DNA of 64,000 nt from Lycorma delicatula (Eukaryota; Arthropoda; Insecta; Hemiptera; Fulgoridae). Shown piece after piece: positions 11,713 to 23,054 of this stretch. The notes under the pieces were generated by a model, which was given only the letters and a program-made list of their open reading frames with translations, did no database searches and had not been told where the DNA came from. The stretch is from positions 39,120,520 to 39,184,519 of the forward strand of contig NC_134467.1 in NCBI RefSeq assembly GCF_047948215.1, written 5' to 3'. The first letter of the stretch is position 1, and each line of letters starts with the position of its first letter. The position numbers were made by a program, and so were the translations under genes.

Positions 11713-11740
<28 letters not shown>
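10553..11740 (+). mobile_element. LINE-A copy 2, 5'-truncated, with A tail
   Basis: Begins in the RT domain and ends with the LINE-A 3' terminus CAGTCAAATGACTGAAGAC followed by an A run of over 20. The 5' cut removes the endonuclease and the first RT motifs. AATATGTG occurs on both sides and could be a short target duplication, but the match is short and AT-rich. Confidence 0.9.
10554..11603 (+). pseudogene. RTE-like reverse transcriptase, partial
   Basis: One open frame from the truncation point. In order: EEYRTISLTSH, DQFGFRKSIGTREA, YLAFIDLEKAFDNVDW (RT motif with first catalytic Asp), GVRQGCSLSPLLFN, RFADDIVILAE (catalytic Asp pair), then the C-terminal half typical of endonuclease-RT LINEs with YLGSKITKDGR, ALYGSETWTI and EAFEMWCYRRMLKIRW. 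A 121-bp deletion at about 11595 joins two TTTGG repeats, shifts the frame and removes the RRDRLIGHILRHPG block. This is the best-preserved RT core in the window. RTE affinity is inferred from the C-terminal motifs. Confidence 0.85.
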
Positions 11741-11743
<3 letters not shown>

Positions 11744-12040
11744 GTGTTCTTTACTTTGAAAAAAACGTGATATACATTATAGGTCTATGTTTAGCATAGA
11801 CCATAACTTTGTCACTAGCGTTAAAAATCAGCTGGGAAACATGATGTTAAATTACTAAACTTTTGAGTATTTCATTCATAATTCGCAAATATTTTTGTGA
11901 TAAATTTAAGTTAAGTTTTAAATTGCTTAAGTTGTATTGATAATTTAATTACTACGTATACATTCCTTCAGAAATAAAAATACTCAGCAATACTGTAAAT
12001 ATAAATGTTTAGTAAAACATTCACAACCCCCTAGTTTTTT
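11741..12040. other. AT-rich DNA, no gene seen
   Basis: No frame or recognised repeat; a G run lies at about 12045-12055. Confidence 0.4.
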
Positions 12041-12265
12041 TCTGGGGGGGGGGGGCGAAAAACGCCTGTACGTTATCATCGCCCGGAATTTTCTTTAATA
12101 AAAAGATAAAATAATAAAACTTATAAAATTTAAAATTAATATAAATCATATAATAAAAATGTATTAAAACAAAAGCCAAAAAGTGAAATAAAACTCAAAA
12201 CTAAAAACGCAGACGAAGTCTTTAAAATAAAAAAGTTAAAATAATCGAAAAAAGAAACTATATAA
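12041..12265 (+). repeat. Repeat R8 (copy 1)
   Basis: Begins GGGCGAAAAACGCC and continues GTTATCATCGCCCGGAAT, then an AAAACTAAAAACG-rich tract. The same order occurs at 52496-52690. Class unknown. Confidence 0.55.
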
Positions 12266-12282
12266 AACTTACCTAATTCCGA

Positions 12283-12561
12283 TAGGTTGTGCGAAATAGC
12301 CGATTTCAAAGTCAAGAGTTCCAGCGTTCAATTCCTAGTAAAGTCAGTTATTTTTACACGGATTTGAATACTAGATCGTGAATACCGGTCGGTATTCTTT
12401 AGTGGTTGGGTTTCAATTAACCACACATCTCAGCAATGGTCGAACTGAGACTGAACAAGACGAATATACTTCATTTATACTCATACATATCATTCTCTAA
12501 AGTATTATCTGAAAGGTAATTACCGGAGGCTAAACAGGAAAAAAAAGAGAAAAAAAACAAC
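12283..12561 (+). mobile_element. SINE1, head degenerate
   Basis: The head is decayed before GTCAAGAGTTCCAGCG, but box B, body and A-rich tail are clear. It carries a CGGT repeat in ACCGGTCGGTATTC. Its tail runs directly into LINE-A copy 3. Confidence 0.85.
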
Positions 12562-13262
12562 GAACGGCACGGATGAAGTCTTACGCAAGAATTACCGCAT
12601 GAAAATAAACAAGAATAAAACGTAAGTAATGAAATGTAATGGAAATAATGTAGATGGACCACTGATATAAAAATAGGAGGAGAAAAGATTATGGAGGTAG
12701 AAGAATTCTGTTATCTGGGAAGAATTAGTAAAGATGGATGAAGCAGGAACGATATAAAATTCCGAATAACACAAACTAAACGAGCCTTCAGTAAGAAATA
12801 TAATTTGTTTACATCAAAAATTAATTTAAATGTCAGGAAAAGATTTTTGAAAGTGTATGTATGGAGTGTCGCTTTATATGGAAGTGAAACTTGGACGATC
12901 GGAGTATCTGAGAAGAAAAGATTAGAAGCTTTTGAAATGCGGTGCTATAGAAGAATGTTAAAAATCAGATGGGTGGATAAAGTGACAAATGAAGAGGTAT
13001 TGCGGCAAATAGATGAAGAAAGAAGCATTTGGAAAAATATAGTTAAAAGAAGAGACAGACTTATAGGCCACATACTAAGGCATCCTGGAATAATCGTTTC
13101 GATATTGGACAGACAGGTAGGTAGATGGGAAAAATTGTGCAGGCAAGCAACATTTGGAATATGTAAAACAAATTATTAGAGATGTAAGACGTTGGAAGTA
13201 TATCGATATGAAACAACTGCCACTAAGATAGTGATTCTTAGAGAGCTGCATCAAACCAGTCA
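12562..13262 (+). pseudogene. LINE-A copy 3, C-terminal part
   Basis: Starts at the DEVLRKNYRMK region and runs to near the 3' end. An in-frame TAA interrupts it early (KNKT*), then an open segment 12805-13179 reads FTSKINLNVRKRF, ALYGSETWTI, RRMLKIRWVDKVTNEEVLR and RRDRLIGHILRHPG. The terminus is mutated (CAGTCAATTGATT instead of CAGTCAAATGACT) and there is no A tail. It abuts the SINE1 A-rich tail without intervening DNA. Confidence 0.85.
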
Positions 13263-14087
13263 ATTGATTTATTATTTCTTTTAAAATATTATCGTTATGA
13301 AACGCGATACCTATGTGGTACACAGGAAATGCATACACATATTAACATATGAAAAAACTTTTAACTATATTGAATATCAAATAATAAAAACAAGAAATAA
13401 TAAATAAATGAAAATAATAACATTCAAACGGTACAGGAAGATAAAATGTTAAATAAAAAATCTTAATAATAAATATCCCTGACCTTAACGAATACAAAAC
13501 CTTGTTTGTATTAACAAATCTATCTAACAAACATATCCAATAATAAAGAAAAGAAATTTTATTTGGCATTCGAACAGAACAAAATTCATCTAAACACTAA
13601 AAATAACAGACGACTGACCCCGAACGCAAAATTTATTTATTTATTCGTTAAATAAGCCAATTTAATAAATTTAATTTGCCAATTTTATTTTATTAGAAAG
13701 ATTAAAGTAAAAAAAATTTAAAAAAATAATCTGTTTAAACGAACATTTTATATCATTATTCAAATAGCAAACACACAAGCACCCACTTAATTATCTACTA
13801 AAAAAAAACATATTTTTTAAAAGCCACTCAATTGTCAACTTTTATTTTAATTAAATTACATAACAATTAATTAAACAGCTTTTAAATTACAGTAATTACA
13901 ACAAAAAAAAAACTAAAACTGACTTAAAAGAAAAATACATCACGAAAAAGAAAAAAAAATCCCATTTTTCAGCTAGTAATATACAAATTTCTCGTTTATG
14001 AAATCGGTATAAATTAAAAAAATTAAAATAAAAACTCCAATCTTGACTATGGTAGACTTAAAGATAATTAAAAAATAAACTAAAATA
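13263..14087. other. AT-rich intergenic DNA, no gene seen
   Basis: Extremely AT-rich with long A tracts; short frames on the minus strand show no motif. Confidence 0.5.
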
Positions 14088-15369
14088 CAAAATATCCCAT
14101 ATAAAACGCAACCCATCAATCACTCATCCATGAAGTTTCAAAAGTCAAGCTTACTACCCTACTCGTTACTGAAATGGACTCGTCCAACATCTGAACATCG
14201 CGGCGACGCAGTAGAACACTACCGATAGTAACAACAATGCAATCATAACGTTCAGTGTATTGCTAGAGAGACAAGATGGTGTTTTCGCTAGATGAACGTG
14301 TTTTCATTGTCGAGTCGTACTTCAGTACGAAATCAGCGGTTGCAGTGCAAGATTTGTTTCGCCATAATTACCCAGACAAACCGGCTCCTAACAAAACATC
14401 AGTATTAAGGTTAGTCGCAAAATTAAGAGAAACCGGTTCTGTTAATAACAAGGAACACAATAGATCTGCGTCGGTGTTGAATACAGATACAGTCGCTGAA
14501 ATCAAAGACCGATTACTCGCCTTGCCTAATAAATCGATCAGACGTTTGTCTGCTGAAATTAATTTGTCTAAATCGAATGTTCATCGGGCGACCAAACGAT
14601 TACAATTACAACCTTATCGCATTCAAACGGTTCATCGACTTCTTGAGCCCGACAAAAAAAACGGCTACAATATTGTCAACGGTTCCGTCGATTTCTGCGT
14701 GAGGGAATTGACGTTATGGATTCGTTATTTTTCACAGATGAAGCAAGGTTTCATTCGGATGGCTACTTAAACAGCCTAAACAGTAGAATTTGGAGCGCTG
14801 AAAATCCCCACGTTTATCACGAAAAACAATTACACCCGCAGAAGTTGTACGTTTGGTGCGCGATATCGCGGAAGAAAATAATCGGTCCTATTTTTTTCCA
14901 GTATACCATTAATGCAGAACGATATCAGGATATTTCATTTCGGTTCATCGCACTCTTGCAAGAGGTAGAAAGACACTGCCGGCTACAACGTGAAGGTGCG
15001 ACATCGCATTACATAGGTTCAACTTCTGATTTCGTCGAGGAATTATTTGGTAATCGTGTTTTTTTCCTACGGGGTTACCTCAAAGAAAAAGTCTACAGCA
15101 ACAAACCACGAACACTTGAACAATTGAAAGTCAATATTGAACAAGCTGTATTAAATATCCAGCCACAAACTTTGAAAAAAGTTGCAAGAAACGCTGTAGA
15201 AAGAATTGAAGCTTGTATTCAAGAAGATGGCGGCCACTTCTAACATTTACTCTAAATGTAAGGTAATGGATGGTAATAATAAAAATTACATTTACATTTA
15301 CACATGCCTTTTTATTATTTCAATACCTACCAATATAAGGTTGGGTTGCATTTTATATGGGACAGCCTG
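14088..15369 (+). mobile_element. MAR1 copy A, Tc1-mariner-type transposon
   Basis: 1282 bp flanked by TA on both sides. The terminal inverted repeats are about 27 bp: the left inner part is CATATAAAACGCAACCC and the right end reads GGTTGCATTTTATATGGGAC then AGCCTG. The left tip is mutated (CAAAATATC). It is 51 bp shorter than copy D (58494-59826), fully explained by one deletion in the transposase. Confidence 0.92.
14276..15243 (+). pseudogene. MAR1 transposase, broken
   Basis: The start ATG follows GACAAG, as in copies B and D. The N-terminal part is a helix-turn-helix region (FIVESYFSTKSAVAVQDLF; then RRLSAEINLSKSNVHRATKR). A one-base loss in an A run (about 14655) shifts the frame. The second segment has the first catalytic Asp in FFTDEARF, then VWCAISRKKIIGP. 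The second catalytic block reads REGATSH, with Glu in place of Asp. A 51-bp deletion at about 15060 removes the third Asp block. It cannot be active. The product would be nuclear and would cut at the TIRs. Confidence 0.9.
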
Positions 15370-15395
15370 TATTATACTCTCTTTTAACTTTTACG

Positions 15396-15398
<3 letters not shown>

Positions 15399-15431
<33 letters not shown>
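15399..15431. repeat. Poly(T) run
   Basis: About 32 consecutive T. It could be the tail of a minus-strand retrotransposon copy, but no element end adjoins it. Confidence 0.85.
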
Positions 15432-15437
<6 letters not shown>

Positions 15438-15564
15438 AACGTTTGAATAGAAAATAAAAAAAAACTACACCGTTTAAAAATATCCTTTATTAGAAAATAT
15501 TACAACTTCAAAACAATAACGAAAAATAGATTGCTTTAAGAGACAACGTAATTTTTTACATCAT

Positions 15565-16010
15565 TTTACGAAATAAATGAAGTATTTTTATATTTCAACG
15601 GAAATATCTATTTTGACTAGTTTCGGCGTGACATCTGTACGTACGTATCTCGCATAACACAAAAAAGATTATCCGTAGATTGTTGAAATTTTGGATTTAG
15701 AATTGTTGTAACATCTAATTGTGCACCATCCCTTTTGATTCCAATCGACTGAACCAAAAATGTATAAAGCCCAAAATCCAAAAAAAAAAAAATGGATTTA
15801 AGTCTTTTTCTTATCTGCAGTATTATTGAGAGCTTTTCAACGATATATCACAAGTGGTACTTATTTTCATTGGTTCCAGAGTTATAGTCAAATAAAATTT
15901 TAATTAATCCAATATTTGGATTTTACAAGAGAAGATACATCGATCGAATCAGAATTTACCTCCTTTCTTTTTTTATTTAAATAAATTGATTTATTAATAA
16001 TTAATCGCCT
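15565..16010 (+). repeat. Repeat R5 (copy 1, uninterrupted)
   Basis: Shares order and sequence with 62560-63850: TTTCAACGGAAATATC, CTAGTTTCGGCGTGAC, GTACGTACGTATCTCGCATA, ATTGTTGAAATTTTGG, GAGAGCTTTTCAAC, GTGGTACTTATTTTCATTGG. The copy at 62560 is split by MAR4 exactly at the GTA-TCTCGCATA point; here it is unbroken. No coding potential seen; class unknown. Confidence 0.75.
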
Positions 16011-16228
16011 GTGATTGTAAAACGATTTTACAATAAATAATAACAATAAAAAAAAAAATAAAAAAAACAAAATAAATCAAAAGTTATTAGTAAAATAAAA
16101 TTTTATGTACTTTTAATTTTAATTAAACAATTTTTACAATCAGAGGTAAATAATTAGTAATAAATGAATATATTTAAATTGAAATTAAAAAAAGTTAAAA
16201 AAAAAAAATATATATATATATATGTATA
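16011..16228. other. AT-rich DNA and (AT)n
   Basis: Short AT microsatellite at about 16209-16222 leading into the ACTAGC-type head. Confidence 0.5.
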
Positions 16229-16850
16229 CTAGCGTAGCCCGTCGCGACTTCGCCCACAATATGATGTAGCTTCACTCGCAATGCTTTTTTAATATCAAAC
16301 TTCATTTTTTATAAATAACAACAGTATTATATTTATTTTCATTAAATCCTGATAAAACGGTAAATAAAAGTTTTTATGAAAAAATACTGAAGGAACATAG
16401 ATAAATAATGAATTGCTGCCCTAAACTTAAATACAGGAATACAAAAAAAAGGAAGATAAGAAAATTGAACAATATTTGTTAGACCAATCCATTATATGAT
16501 CGAATTAAATAGGTCAATATCGAAGTCCAATAAAGATAAACAAAAAATTTATTACAATCCCAAATTCTAGCATCCCCATCACGGCTTCGCCGGTGCCCTA
16601 TGGTTTAGTTGCGCTTCCCGTCACGATCAGATGGTCACGGCCCGCTTCGCTCTCCCTTCCCGTTTCCCTTTCCTTCTCCCGTTTCTCTTTCCCTTATTTC
16701 CCTTTTCCCTTTCCCCACCCGCTTTCATGTTTTTTCTCTTTTCCCTTTCCATTTCCTATTCGCCATTTTTCCATTTCCCACTTCTTCCCTTTTTCGATTT
16801 TTCCCTATTTCCCTTTCTTCCTTCTACCGCGATTTTCGATTCCAGTTGAT
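16229..16850. repeat. ACTAGC-headed repeat with polypyrimidine tract
   Basis: Starts ACTAGCGTAGCCCGTCGCG next to a TA tract. A second GC-rich block (CATCACGGCTTCGCCGG) at 16577 leads into a CCCTTTCC-rich tract, 16640-16830. The three overlapping plus-strand frames through the tract are low-complexity artefacts. The head and the pyrimidine tract recur together at 61802-62150. Confidence 0.4.
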
Positions 16851-17255
16851 TTTCGATGAATTTCGGTATAGGTTCGTTTTGCCGCTAAGCAGAAATCATC
16901 GTATAATTCTTTGTTATTCCTAATTAAAAAACAAAGCCTTTTCGGGACGCATATTTATTATGAACTTTTTCCATTATTTTAAACAGAGAAATACAGGTTT
17001 AAAATTTAACGACATTCTTCTGGAGCACTCACAAACTCATACTGTCGCTCTGCGCGCGCACACAATGTATTAATATTAGTTATTTGACAGGTGTAATGAA
17101 TGACTTCATTTCCATTCTTTACCTACGCTTATAAACTCAACCAATTTTTTTTGCATCTGACATCTTCAATTATTTGCTTTACGTATACTAATTTTTTTAA
17201 ATCTATTTTAATTAAGTTATTTATTTACTTTAAATTCAATTTAATATTATTATAT
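16851..17255. other. No feature recognised
   Basis: AT-rich DNA; one short CGCGCGCAC block at about 17054. No frame with motifs. Confidence 0.4.
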
Positions 17256-18109
17256 TTAATTTTAATTTTTTTTTTGTCTTCAGTCATTTGACTGGTTTGA
17301 TGCAGCTCTCCAAGATTCCGTATCTAGTGCTAGTCGTTTCATTTCAGTATACCCTCTACATCCTAAATCCCTAAAAATTTGTTTTACATATTCCAAACGT
17401 GGCCTGCCTACACAATTTTTTCCTTCTACCTGTCCTTCCAATATTAAAGCGACTATTCCAGGATGCCTTAGTATGTGGCCTACCTATAAGTCTGTCTCTT
17501 CTTTTAACTATATTTTTCCAAATACTTGTTTCTTCATCTATTTGCCGCAATACCTCTTTGTTTGTCACTTTATCCACCCGTCTGATTTTTAACATTCTCC
17601 TATAGCACCGCATTTCAAAAGCTTCTAATCTTTTCTTCTCAGATACTCCGATCGTCCAAGTTTCACTTCCATATAAAGCGACACACCATACATACACTTT
17701 CAAAAATCTTTTCCTGACATTTAAATTAATTTTTGATGTAAACAAATTATATTTCTTACTGAAGGCTCGTTTAGCTTGTGCTATTCGGCATTTTATATCG
17801 CTCCTGCTTCGTCCATCTTTAGTAATTCTACCTCCCAAATAACAAAATTCTTCTACCTCCATAACCTTTTCTCCTCCTGTTTTCACATTCAGCGGTCCAT
17901 CTTTGTTATTTCTACTACATTTCATTACTTTTGTTTTGTTCTTGTTTATTTTCACGCGATAGTTCTTGCGTAGGACTTCATCTATGCCGTTCATTGTTTC
18001 TTCTAAATCCTTTTTACTCTCGGCCAGAATTACTATATCATCAGCAAATCGTAGCATCTATCTTTTCACCTTGTACTGTTACTCCGAATCTAAATTGTTA
18101 ATTTTAATT
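17256..18109 (-). mobile_element. LINE-A copy 4 with 12-bp target duplication
   Basis: The element (17268-18097) lies between two copies of TTAATTTTAATT (17256-17267 and 18098-18109). Its A tail is the T run at the left, followed by the 3' terminus GTCTTCAGTCATTTGACTGG on the plus strand. It is truncated 5' within the RT. The direct repeat, A tail and 5' truncation together are the signature of target-primed reverse transcription. Confidence 0.9.
17371..18057 (-). pseudogene. LINE-A RT C-terminal half
   Basis: A 228-codon open stretch starting at LRFADDIVILAESKK, so the catalytic Asp pair is retained but the upstream RT motifs are not. It continues with RCYRRMLKIRRVDKVTNKEV. A small insertion changes the region after RDRLIG (reads RPHTKASWNSR), and the frame ends early at about 17371. 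Inactive by truncation. Confidence 0.85.
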
Positions 18110-18144
18110 ACATTTATTTAACCCCTTTCCTGTTCCTCAATTTT

Positions 18145-18210
18145 CCTTCGAAATTAGCTGATTTGCGATGACGAGTTCACCATTAGACCAACCCGGTTGG
18201 TTCCAAGTGG
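18145..18210 (-). mobile_element. SINE1 head fragment
   Basis: Only the tRNA-like head remains, ending TTAGACCAACCCGGTTGG on the plus strand. Confidence 0.6.
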
Positions 18211-18494
18211 AAACGACCAGTAAATTGAAGCATATAACTTTGTAACTTATTTATTATCATTTATATACCGCGAGTGGAAACCGTTGACGTTTGAAAGTGA
18301 AGATCAAATCTAAAAGAATATACATCGGCGTACACCGTCGCAGATTTAAAGTTAATTTTTTTCGATAACCGAAAGAGAAATAGTAAAGTGAAGACATCTT
18401 TTTTGTAAAAAAAAAAAAAAACATATAATTTCAAACATTGCAAGTGGTAAAGATATAATAAAAAAGTTGATTATCGGCAAGGGAGATTTTTATT

Positions 18495-18895
18495 TTTTAT
18501 TGTCAATTAAAGTTTACATAGACAATTTTATTCAACATATTTAACCTTGACGCAGCTAGTAAAAGAAACCTTGAACGCTAGCCGCAAGTTCATATCATTA
18601 TAATAGGATGATTAATATAAGAACTAATTAAAAAAAAAAAGTTTGAAAACTTAAGTTGAATAAAACAAGTTAAAAGAAATAATATATAGAGCCAGAATGC
18701 AAAATTATTTAAATTTAAATTGAAATCAAATAAAATAAAACACAGTAAATTCATCATCTGAAAATTTAAAAAAAAAAATACATTGCAAGATAGCGTATGA
18801 TAAGATAACAAGAAATACTCATAAAGATAACAACAGCTGAAAGCTATTACGAATTTATATTGCCATAGCATTCATTTGAACATTCAGTTTTATAT
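18495..18895 (+). repeat. Repeat R9 (copy 1)
   Basis: Matches 41370-41810 in the same orientation: GCAGCTAGTAAAAGAAACC, TTGAACGCTAGCCGC, then AT-rich body and CATTCATTTGAACATTCA near the end. No coding signal. Class unknown. Confidence 0.6.
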
Positions 18896-19015
18896 GCGTA
18901 GATTTTTTAATGTTAAGTATTAATTTATTTTGTTGTATGCTATTCATTATAATATGTTAAATTTATTGTTATTTGTGTGGATTATATTAGTATTTCAATT
19001 TGGTAATTTAAAATA

Positions 19016-20288
19016 CAGAGTGATTTTTTAGTCCTGTTACCCAATTTTAAATGTAATTTGAGAAAGGGAAATTTAGGTGGATTAAAAAAATGTATTTGTT
19101 ATTTACAAAAGAGATGTAATAAAAAACTATTACTTACATAATTGTTAAAGAATATGCTCACAATGTCCACCCCTAGCGGTTATACACGCGCTGAATCTTT
19201 TAAGCAAATTAGCAGAAATCTTTTTAAGAATTGCATTGGAAATATTCGTGATTAAGTCTGTAATATTGACTTTAAGTTCATCGATAGTGTGATGATTGTT
19301 TTTGAAGGCCTCGGACTTAATATACACAAAAAATAGTCAGGAGATGTGAGGTCTGGGGACCTTGGAGGCCGTAAGCCCTTGGTTATTATTCAATCGTCAA
19401 TGAACTCTTGCAGAAAATCCACGGTTTCTCGAGACGTGTGGCATGTAGCGCCGTCTTGTTGAAACCGGCAATACCGTTCTTGAGGTTCCAGGAGGGACAC
19501 AAATTGGCGCACAATATTCCTGTATACTTCACCATTTACTGTCTGTTCGAAGAATATGGGTCCGACTATACGATGACGAGATATCGCACACCACACACCA
19601 ATTTTTTCAGGATGCAAAGGTTTGTCTTGTAAAGCGTTAGGATTTTCAAACGCCCAAATTCGACAGTTTTGACTGTTCACATAACCGTCGAGATGAATCC
19701 AAGCTTCATCGCTAAAGAATACCGTGTTTAAAAATTCGATTCCGTTGTTTAAATCTGGAGGCTGAAGCTCTTGGACTAATCGTACGCGATACGGATACAA
19801 TTTCAATTTTTTAGCACCTTTCTGAACACTCGAATATGACAAACCGACTAGCGTGGAAAGTTTTCGTAAACTTTTCCGTGGAGAATTGAGCGATCTTGTT
19901 TTCACATTCTCTAAAACGCCATCTATCAAGCGATTCGGTCTACCTGTCTCTTGAAATATGTTTGCTAGCCTACAAATTGACTTTTTTTCTGGCGGAGGAA
20001 CACCAACAAATTTAAATTGAAATGATTCTTTTACACTCGCGTACGATTTCGTAGCAAAATATTGTTCAAGACTGAAAACTCGTTGTTCTATGATAAAAGA
20101 CATTCTGTTCGTAACACGACGGGAAACGGCACAAAAGTTTACACAACTCAAGGAGAATGACTCACACTGCCGTATCTATACCGGTTGAACAACGCTACCA
20201 ACTTCGTGTCACAAAAAAAAATTTCCCTTTCTTAGAAAAAAATTACCAGACATTAACAATTGGGTAACGGGACTAAAAAAACAGCCTG
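19016..20288 (-). mobile_element. MAR2 Tc1-mariner-type transposon
   Basis: 1273 bp flanked by TA (19014-19015, 20289-20290). Inverted repeats of about 30 bp: left CAGAGTGATTTTTTAGTCC and right, reverse-complemented, CAGGCTGTTTTTTTAGTCC, both continuing GTTACCCAATT. It is complete at both ends. Confidence 0.95.
19145..20103 (-). pseudogene. MAR2 transposase, two lesions
   Basis: I place the start at MSFIIEQRVF (20103) because it aligns with the MAR1 start; the open frame continues 17 codons upstream. N-terminal HTH regions (SYASVKESF; RKLSTLVGLSYSSVQKGAKK) precede Asp1 in FFSDEAWIHLDG, VWCAISRHRIVGPIFF, and Asp2 in QQDGATCHTS. An in-frame TGA follows EFIDD where related proteins have Arg; then SPDLTSPDYFL carries Asp3, about 38 residues after Asp2. 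A deletion of about 4 nt shifts the frame before YIKSEAF. Only two lesions make this the least damaged transposase here. It is about 45-50 percent like MAR1 by eye. Confidence 0.92.
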
Positions 20289-21325
<1,037 letters not shown>

Positions 21326-21723
21326 ATTCTATCTTTATCAAAATTTTTCAAAAAAAAATCTTGTATTTAAAAGAATTGTAGATAAACTTCTAACTGCACT
21401 AAATACAATGTAGCAATTAAAAAAATAAAACTAATAAGATAAAGGAGTAAGAAAGAAACAACCACAAAGACCTAACGCTTAATTCTACTTTTAAATTCTT
21501 TACATGACGCTACATTAATAATTTAAATACGATAGACAAGCGATTTAAAAAAATAAATAAATAAAGAGCGCGCACGCACAGATTTATGAAAATAATTACA
21601 TATAACTTACCAAAAGTGTATGAACTATAACAATAAACTGAAACAATAACTCGACTCAACGCACCTGTGAACAAAAGATCGAAAAAACATATGTAATAAC
21701 ATTTTAAAAGTCTCACTTTTTAA

Positions 21724-21770
<47 letters not shown>

Positions 21771-21839
21771 TTTATTTATTCAGATTATATAACCATAAAC
21801 ACAGTCTACACAAACTTGCTACAAATTGATATACGAAGG
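21326..21839. other. AT-rich DNA with (AT)n
   Basis: AT microsatellite at about 21727-21767. No gene seen. Confidence 0.5.
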
Positions 21840-21859
21840 AAAGATAACATTTGTATCAA

Positions 21860-22175
21860 CGAACATAGAGATTAATGAACAAAAAGGTGTACCACAAGGC
21901 GACATTTTATCACCTATGCTCTTCTCAGCCTTCCTCGAGGAGGTATTTAAGAAAGCTGGAATAGGAAGTATTCGTAAACGATAATAGTTTTTTACAAATA
22001 CCAGAACTACAAGGAACTACGGATGACTGGCGAACTCTATAGTCTAAGGATGAATCTTAAAAAGGCCATGTCATATTCAACAAGTCTCCGAGGAAAGAAA
22101 GATTTTTGTCTGACCAACTCGAACAGGTAGATTATTAAATATACCTTGGCCAACGTATGGTAAACTGAAGGTGAT
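21860..22175 (+). pseudogene. LINE-D reverse transcriptase remnant
   Basis: Short plus-strand blocks read KGVPQGDILSPMLFSAFLEE (the RT G-V-x-Q-G-D-x-x-S-P block), after a frame break LQELRMTGELYSLRMNLKKA, and YLGQRMV near 22165. These occur in order in non-LTR RTs (block before the catalytic Asp pair, thumb region, and the YLG motif). The catalytic FADD block itself is missing or unreadable. Sequence differs from LINE-A, so it is another family, heavily decayed. Confidence 0.65.
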
Positions 22176-22492
22176 TTAATAAATACCATATTTTCATGAT
22201 ATCTACACCATGTATAACTGTATACTCTTACAGATAACGATTCAAACGACATACTAACAAGTTTCACAAATCAAAGGTTTTCATTTTTATCGTATAATTA
22301 TTATAATATTCTTGGGTGAAGAACATACGAAAATCATGTAATTCCTACGTAATATTATACAAAAAACATATTTTTATTCGCTTAACAACATTTGTTACCC
22401 GAGGCGTTTCGATAACAATAAGGTTATGTTATTAATAAGTTGTATATAATATGTCAATTTAATTAAAAGAGGTTACTAAGTTATGTATGGTT

Positions 22493-22507
22493 AGGTTATT
22501 TTGTACA
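22493..22507. repeat. Target site duplication, left (SINE1)
   Basis: AGGTTATTTTGTACA, repeated exactly at 22797-22811. Confidence 0.95.
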
Positions 22508-22796
22508 AACCCAGTGGGTTGGTGTAGTGGTGAACGCATCTTCCCAAATCAGCTACTTTGGAAGTCGAGAGTTCCAGCGTTCAAGTCCTAGTAAAGGCAG
22601 TTAATTTTATACGAATTTGAATACTTGAACGTGGATACCGGTATTCTTTGGTGGTTGGGTTTTAATTAACCACACATCTCTAGAATGGTCGAACTGAGAC
22701 TGTACAAGACTACACTTCATTTACATTCGTACATATCATCGTCTGAAGTAATACCTGAACGGTAATTCCCGGAGGCTAAACAGGAAAAGAAAAGAA
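22508..22796 (+). mobile_element. SINE1, complete copy with TSD
   Basis: 289 bp between perfect 15-bp direct repeats, so it defines the element's ends: 5' AACCCAGTGGGTTGGTG, 3' CAGGAAAAGAAAAGAA. The head has a box A-like TGGTGTAGTGGTGAACGC and box B-like GCGTTCAAGTCC, expected to recruit RNA polymerase III. The body has no coding potential. The A-rich tail and TSD indicate LINE-driven insertion. Confidence 0.95.
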
Positions 22797-22811
22797 AGGT
22801 TATTTTGTACA
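22797..22811. repeat. Target site duplication, right (SINE1)
   Basis: Exact repeat of 22493-22507. Confidence 0.95.
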
Positions 22812-23054
22812 GCCATCTTGAGGAGGGGCATTTCAGCTATCCAAAAGGGAAAGTCGGGATGCTCTTATGATCTACAAGGGACTCCAATGGGTGGGCCGCA
22901 ATCAAAAAGTTGAACGACGAGTTAAGCTTATACAGAGTGATTCAAAGAAACGGGAAATTAAAAAAATTAAATAACGTTAATGAAAAATTTTTTTTAGAAA
23001 ATGAATTTTATTTCATGTAATCGTACAAATGTTGTCATTTTAGGATACATACAT

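Noticed and set aside
16593..16923. Three overlapping plus-strand frames rich in Phe, Pro and Ser
   Set aside because: Low-complexity pyrimidine tract; no codon or domain signal.
17399..17605. Plus-strand frames antisense to LINE-A (also at 11139, 35118, 44417 and others)
   Set aside because: They are antisense shadows of the LINE-A coding region and recur wherever LINE-A does.
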